A stretch of DNA of 64,000 nucleotides from Schoenoplectus triqueter (taxonomy: Eukaryota > Streptophyta > Magnoliopsida > Poales > Cyperaceae): assembly GCA_964058805.1 (NCBI GenBank), contig CAXKVV010000860.1:1-64000 (forward strand). Direction: 5' to 3'. The notes beneath the pieces were generated by a model. That model was not told the origin of the DNA. It did no database searches and saw only the letters and a program-made list of their open reading frames with translations. A program made the translations under genes and the position numbers. This document shows, in pieces, positions 59,345 to 64,000 of the stretch (position 1 is its first letter; each line of letters starts with the position of its first letter).

Positions 59345-61523
59345 GAAAAGGCGATCAGTGAGAAGAAATAATGTCACAAATTTTGACATCACCATAAGAG
59401 TGATGAAAATATATAGAAGTATAAAGAAGTTAGAAAAATACAAAAAAATTGTGAGCGAAATAAGGATCAGACGTACACGGAGCTGTATCAAAAATTAGAT
59501 ACGAGGGCAAAATGATGTATATAAGATAACTAAGTTTTGAGAAAGGAAGATAAAAGATTTCAACTGAGTTAAAAGGTATTAAGGATGAGACTGATAGATT
59601 TTTGGTGAAGGATGATAAGATTAAGAATAATTGGAGAAAATATTTTGATAAGTTGTTCAATGAAGAGAGTGAGAAAACTGCGATCGGGTTGGATAACTCA
59701 TTTGATGACACCAACATGTGATTTATTCGGATAATTTAAGAATCTGAGATGAAAGAAATTTTAAAAAAGATGAAAACATGTAAGGCCTATTGTAGCAACA
59801 AGTGATTTGTTAGGACCTGATGATATCCTAATTGAAGTATGGAGATGTTTCGAAGATGTAGTGACTCACTAAGTTATTTAATTTTATTTTTCGATCTAAT
59901 AATATATCTGATGAGTGGAGAAGAAATATATAAGTATCAATCTTTAAGAATAAAGAAGATATTCGAAATTATACTAATTATAGAGAAATTAAGGATATGA
60001 GTCATATCATAAATCTTTGAGAGAGAATGATCGATCATTGTTTAAGAAAATTAACAATCGTCTCTAAAAATCAGTTTGATTTTATGCCTGAGAGGTTTAC
60101 CATGGTAACAAATTTCTTAATAAGACAACTTATAGAGAGATATCGGGAATAGAAGAACGATTTACACATGATATTTATTGATTTGAAGAAAATGTATGAT
60201 AAAATATCAAGAAATATCACGTGGTGGACGCTTAAAATGAAATGAGTCCCAATAAAATACATTACTCTTATTACGGATATGTACATGAATGTTGTGATTT
60301 GTGTCAGAACAAGTGACAGCGAGTCTGGTGTATTTTCTATTAAGATAGTATTACATTAAGGGTTAGTATTGAGTTTATATATTTTCACCTTAGTGATGGA
60401 TGAGATCATAAATGACATATAAAGAGACGTTCCTTGGTTCATACTCTTTGTTGACGATGCGATGCTGATTGACGAGAGGAGGATCAGAGTCGATAAGAAA
60501 CTAGAGTTATGGAGATAAACTTTAGAATCAAAAAGTTTTAGACATAGTAGGACTAAAATCGAATATATAAGGTGTCAGTTCAGCAAGGACAACTCAGATG
60601 ATGAAGATGTTGGCTTGGATGGACAAGTAGCACCCGGGAATGATATATTTTGATATTTGAAATCAATGTTACAGAATGACGGAGCAATCGATGAAGATAT
60701 TAGTCATAGAATAAAAGCAGGATGAGTGAAAATGGAGACAAATATATGGTATGTTCCAAATAAATTAAAGATAAGTTCTACAGGACAACGATTAGCCCCG
60801 CGATAATATATGACGCAGAATGCTAGGTTATAAAAGGACAACACATCTAGAAGATGAGTGTAACTGAAATATAAATATTGCGTTGGATATGCGGCCACAA
60901 AAGAAGAGATCAAATCAGAAATTATGATATATGGGATAAACTTAAGGTAGCACCAACTCAAGAGAAGCTGGTCCAACACCGTTTGTGATGGTTTGATCAT
61001 ATTCAACGAAGGACTAATGAGGCACCAGTGCACAGTAGTATTCTAAATCATCCTAAAAACACAAAAAAAAAGAATAGGTCGACCAAGATTGACATGAGAG
61101 AAAATAATAAAAAAAGATTTTGAAGGAATGTAATATATCCAAAGAACTTGTTTTGAATGAGAGTATTTGGAAGACGACAATCCATGTATTAGAACCATGA
61201 TTTAAGAGTTAGCGTCTAGTACTAGAGTTATAGACTTTATGTTCTTAGTTTTCCAATTTTATGATTTTAGAATTTTAAAATTTAGAATTAAGGATTTAGA
61301 AATATGCTTTATAATGTCGGTTTATTATGCTATTTTATTATTATTATTATTAGCATATCATCGATATCATTATCATTATTATTATTATCATACTATCATC
61401 ATCATCATCATCATTATTATTATCATTGATATTTGAGATCTCTGATCTTATACTTTCAGATTGGATTTTATTTCTAATATACCCCAATTTATTTAGGTTT
61501 AAAAGTTTTGTTGTTGTTGTTGC
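59345..61523 (+). mobile_element. RTE-type LINE, degraded, with (TTG)n 3' end
   Basis: Pieces of the RTE reverse transcriptase appear in order in shifting frames: TYTELYQKLDTR (near 59480); IKDETDRFLVKDDKIKN.WRKYFDKLFNEESE (near 59580-59670, interrupted); NQFGFMP-like (near 60070); IFIDLKK.YDK-like (near 60170); LFVDDAMLID (active site FVDD, near 60445); KLELW; a thumb region with GHVQ-type remnants; and GRPRLT (near 61080). The 3' end has CCCAATTTATTTAGG followed by TTGTTGTTGTTG at 61512-61523. This tail is characteristic of plant RTE LINEs. Its 5' end is truncated or unrecognised. It inserted in the MULE relic that begins directly after its tail. Confidence 0.8.
61335..61433 (+). repeat. 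ATT/ATC microsatellite in the RTE 3' region
   Basis: About 100 bp consists mainly of TTA, ATT and ATC triplets (TTATTATTATTATTA, CATCATCATCATCATCATTA). It explains the open frames seen on both strands here. Confidence 0.9.
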
Positions 61524-61529
61524 CATCTT

Positions 61530-62778
61530 TATGAGGTACTTGATGCCAATGGTTGAAGTTTGTATGGCTGCTAGCAGAGATAAAAACAATTCGTAGGATT
61601 TCTCCTAACTATAAAAATATCCACAATCGTCTGTACTATTCCTCTCCATATTTTAATATAACTTGGTTCTACTCTAGAAAATATTTGTCTAATTAAACCC
61701 CTCGCTTCTTTGACATTCATTTTTAAGTTCTCCCTCAATCAATTCTTAACAATATCTATTATTATTCTCATAGTCATCTGATTGTGGTACGCTCTAGTAG
61801 CACTTTCATAATAAGAATGCTCGAGCAGGTTTGTTCTAATATCCCAAACATCAATTATGTTGGGTGTGGTAAATAATCTCCAAGGATAGTTTGAATCTTT
61901 GTATTTCATAACTAATTTTATTTTGATCTTATTTACTACCTCTAATTGTATATTCCGCTGAATATGAAAATCTACATTTTTGTTTTCATTTTGAATTTGG
62001 CACCGAATTGCTGACCAATACCAAATATTTCATTGATTCTAGGTGGTTGTGAAAATAAGGGTTGTCTGTATATGACATCTGTTAGTTATCACCGAACTAT
62101 GCACACGGTGCTTCATTCCCCGATTAATGAATGAAGCAGATATTTACCACCGTCTAACTATTTCTTCGATATCTATCTCATCCTCAATTTTATTCATATT
62201 TAAATCTATTACATCATGGATGTGATCATCATCGACATCCATGTGCTACTCTTCTTCTTTCTTATTCTCATCCTGTATTGGAACACGAGTTGGTAGTGGC
62301 TCTCGAGCTCGAGAATGAGTTATTTCCTCAGTTCTTTTATTTGGGTGCTCCTCGGCTCAGGAGTGGATTGTTTTCTCATCTAGGACTGGGTTGCTACTTT
62401 CGGGAATACTTATCGGACACGATCATAGCGATCAAAATTAGTGATTGATTTAGAATCAACTACTAGCTCTAATATTTTGTTCTCGGAAAATTGGTATGGG
62501 GTTGTTATTTTTATAATTTTACAAATTTTCTCAAAAACTACGCTGAATAAGCTATAAAAAAAATCACCTTAATCTGTTCGGGTAGTGTTGATTCGTGCAC
62601 TAATGGTTATGTTGAATTGGCTAGGGAGCAACTCCAAATCGGCATGAATCTATCTCCTCAAGTCATGAAGATTGATTGTGTCCTCGACATAAAATGTGTA
62701 TGCGGCACAAATATCATAACTCACATCAGTTGAAGTGTTCATGATTTTATCTCCATGGTACACATTGATCAGTAACAT
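61530..62778 (-). pseudogene. MULE (Mutator-like) transposase N-terminal relic
   Basis: MULE transposases move DNA by cut-and-paste. On the minus strand the ATG at 62778-62776 opens MLLINVYHGDKIMNTSTDVSYD, a typical plant MULE N-terminus. It continues LHDLRR.IHADLELLP..FNITISARIN, with one stop. After an acidic linker (EEE.HMDVDDDHIHDVIDLN) comes the MuDR-type DNA-binding part: YPWRLFTTPNIIDVWDIR, the HSYYE block, then NLKMNVKEARGLIRQIFSRVEPS and KIWRGIVQTI. The match ends in LLAAIQTSTIG, exactly where the RTE tail sits. The catalytic domain is missing, probably displaced or lost through that insertion. Several stops make it non-functional. The palindrome cluster at 63050-63226 lies about 270 bp upstream of its start. 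Confidence 0.8.
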
Positions 62779-63049
62779 GGTCGAATTTCTATAAAAAAAA
62801 TAAATATAAACCTACTGTTATTGTATTTCAATTTTAAAAGAAAAAAATAACACTGTAAAATAGAAAATTACTTATAATAGATATGAGAAATGACTGGTAA
62901 CACAAATCTGGACTGAATCCGTTGAAACATGGACTTTGATTTCGAAGCTCCTACAAACCTAACAATGACGAATTTGAAGAAATGGTACCAGACAGAAGAA
63001 GAAGGCAACTGGTTTTGGGTTATATATGTAAATAATTAAATATTTAGAG

Positions 63050-63226
63050 CTGAGTTTCAAACTCAGTCTAAAAGTCATAAAAAAATTGAATCTGAGATCA
63101 AGCTTTAAACTCAGTCTAGGATTTTTTTTCTTTTTACCAACATTAAATTTAAAAGAAAAAAGAAAAAATTGGGACCGAATTTGAAATGTGGTTCAAGAAA
63201 TTGGGACCGAGTTACAAACTCGATCC
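63050..63226. repeat. Cluster of four imperfect CTGAG/GACC palindromes
   Basis: CTGAGTTTCAAACTCAG (63050-63066) is an almost perfect palindrome. CTGAG...CTCAG (63092-63114), GGGACCGAA...GGTTC (63171-63194) and GGGACCGAGTTACAAACTCG (63203-63222, extending to ATCC at 63226) follow. It is upstream of the MULE relic and probably part of that element's 5' region. Confidence 0.6.
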
Positions 63227-63299
63227 AGGCTAGTGTATGTAAATTGTTTTTTTTATAAAATCTCTGTTTTTATTATTTTTAATTACTTAAAAAATATGC

Positions 63300-64000
63300 G
63301 TTTTTGCCCCTAAAAGCATTATTAAAAAAGAAGAGATGTATATATAGATGCAATAATTGAAGTGTATTGTTAATTTTGTATAACGTGACGAGAAAGAGTC
63401 AGGGATTTATTCTTTCTGAAACTGACAATCAACTCGTGTTATACATTATTTTTAGAAGCAAATACAACAGAATCAGAGTTGGGTTTCAGTACCCCAAATT
63501 TTATGTCACTTCTTGTCTGGCTCCTAGATTGTTATTTCAAGATCTAAATATGAAATTATATAAGGTTATGAACATATAAAAAAAACTCCTGTACATACGT
63601 CATTTAATATTGTCTTATTGTGCATTAGGTAGCTTTAGCATTTGGCTTATCCGAATAGAATATGGTTAGAATCATAAACTGAAAAAAATAATGGTCATAA
63701 AAATAAAAAAATTCATAGAGTGATAGAGTACGTACTAGCACCGAACCAAACAAAAAAAAAATCTGTCTTAATTCGTATTTCACTCTAATTATGTCGTCAT
63801 TCATTTTAATATAAAAATAAATATTTCCTTGGTTGAATAAATTTTAAAAGTTCATTTGCGTTAAATTGCAAGTTTGTAACAATTATCAACATCATTTGCC
63901 TTGGTATGCTCAACTTGCAGTGCACTCCACGAGAAAAATCGGTGGGATCCACGTGACCAGTCACTCTCATTTTAGTAAATAACCATCCATGAGGCGCCAA
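63300..64000. other. Gene-free stretch at the right edge
   Basis: No gene was recognised. AATCGGTGGGATCCAC and TCATTTTAGTAAATAA at 63938-63980 resemble the 3' end of the LINE at 52126-52847 (AATCGGTGGGCCCAC, CACTTTAGTAAAA), so a LINE or related repeat may continue beyond the window. Confidence 0.35.

Noticed and set aside
59430..59717. 95-codon minus-strand frame and others at 60071-61033
   Set aside because: They are antisense to the RTE LINE reverse transcriptase, whose motifs are on the plus strand.
61239..61589. Open frames rich in Tyr/His/Ile or Asp/Asn/Ile
   Set aside because: They are created by the ATT/ATC microsatellite; only the LAAIQTSTIG part of the minus frame is MULE-derived.
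1..64000. tRNA, rRNA, organelle insertions and endogenous pararetrovirus genes
   Set aside because: No convincing tRNA or rRNA sequence, organelle gene, coat protein or viral movement protein was seen; reverse transcriptases present are LINE-type.

Overview
The window is AT-rich nuclear DNA of a flowering plant. The evidence is the combination of plant L1-type LINEs with CCHC and DUF4283-like ORF1 proteins, an RTE-type LINE ending in a (TTG)n tail, a TTF-type/hAT transposase with many MITEs, a MULE transposase relic, and one intact single-exon RING-H2 gene of the BRH1 (brassinosteroid-responsive RING) type. The species cannot be told from the sequence. There are no prokaryotic, organellar or viral genes, and no tRNA or rRNA genes were recognised.

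Layout. 1-3939: non-coding, LTR-like repeat DNA. 3940 to about 12925: a decayed L1 LINE on the minus strand (LINE A). It carries a 0.4-kb foldback MITE and a near-complete 3.77-kb hAT element (8580-12347, 8-bp target duplication). 18350 to about 30190: a second LINE of the same family on the plus strand (LINE B). It is split by a 442-bp hAT MITE and by a coding-free LTR-like block of about 5.2 kb (19711-24918). When both insertions are disregarded the LINE sequence is continuous. 30700-48000: almost entirely small non-autonomous DNA elements (hAT-type and MULE-type MITEs, foldbacks), many with clear target-site duplications and some nested in each other. 49473-49907: the only convincing intact host gene. 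50115-52861: one more hAT MITE and a textbook 5'-truncated LINE insertion with poly(A) and a 14-bp target duplication. 57911-58470: four tandem copies of an exactly 140-bp repeat. 59345-61523: a degraded RTE LINE inserted in the relic of a MULE transposase (about 61530-62778), with a cluster of palindromes upstream of that relic.

The genes do not form a pathway. The window is a layered record of insertions around one RING-H2 gene. The most unusual structure is a recurring design at three places (33.3, 36.7 and 63.1 kb): non-coding blocks each carrying about four short palindromes of one motif. The motif differs from locus to locus. One block is a bona fide TIR element with a perfect 9-bp target duplication, and one lies beside a MULE transposase relic.
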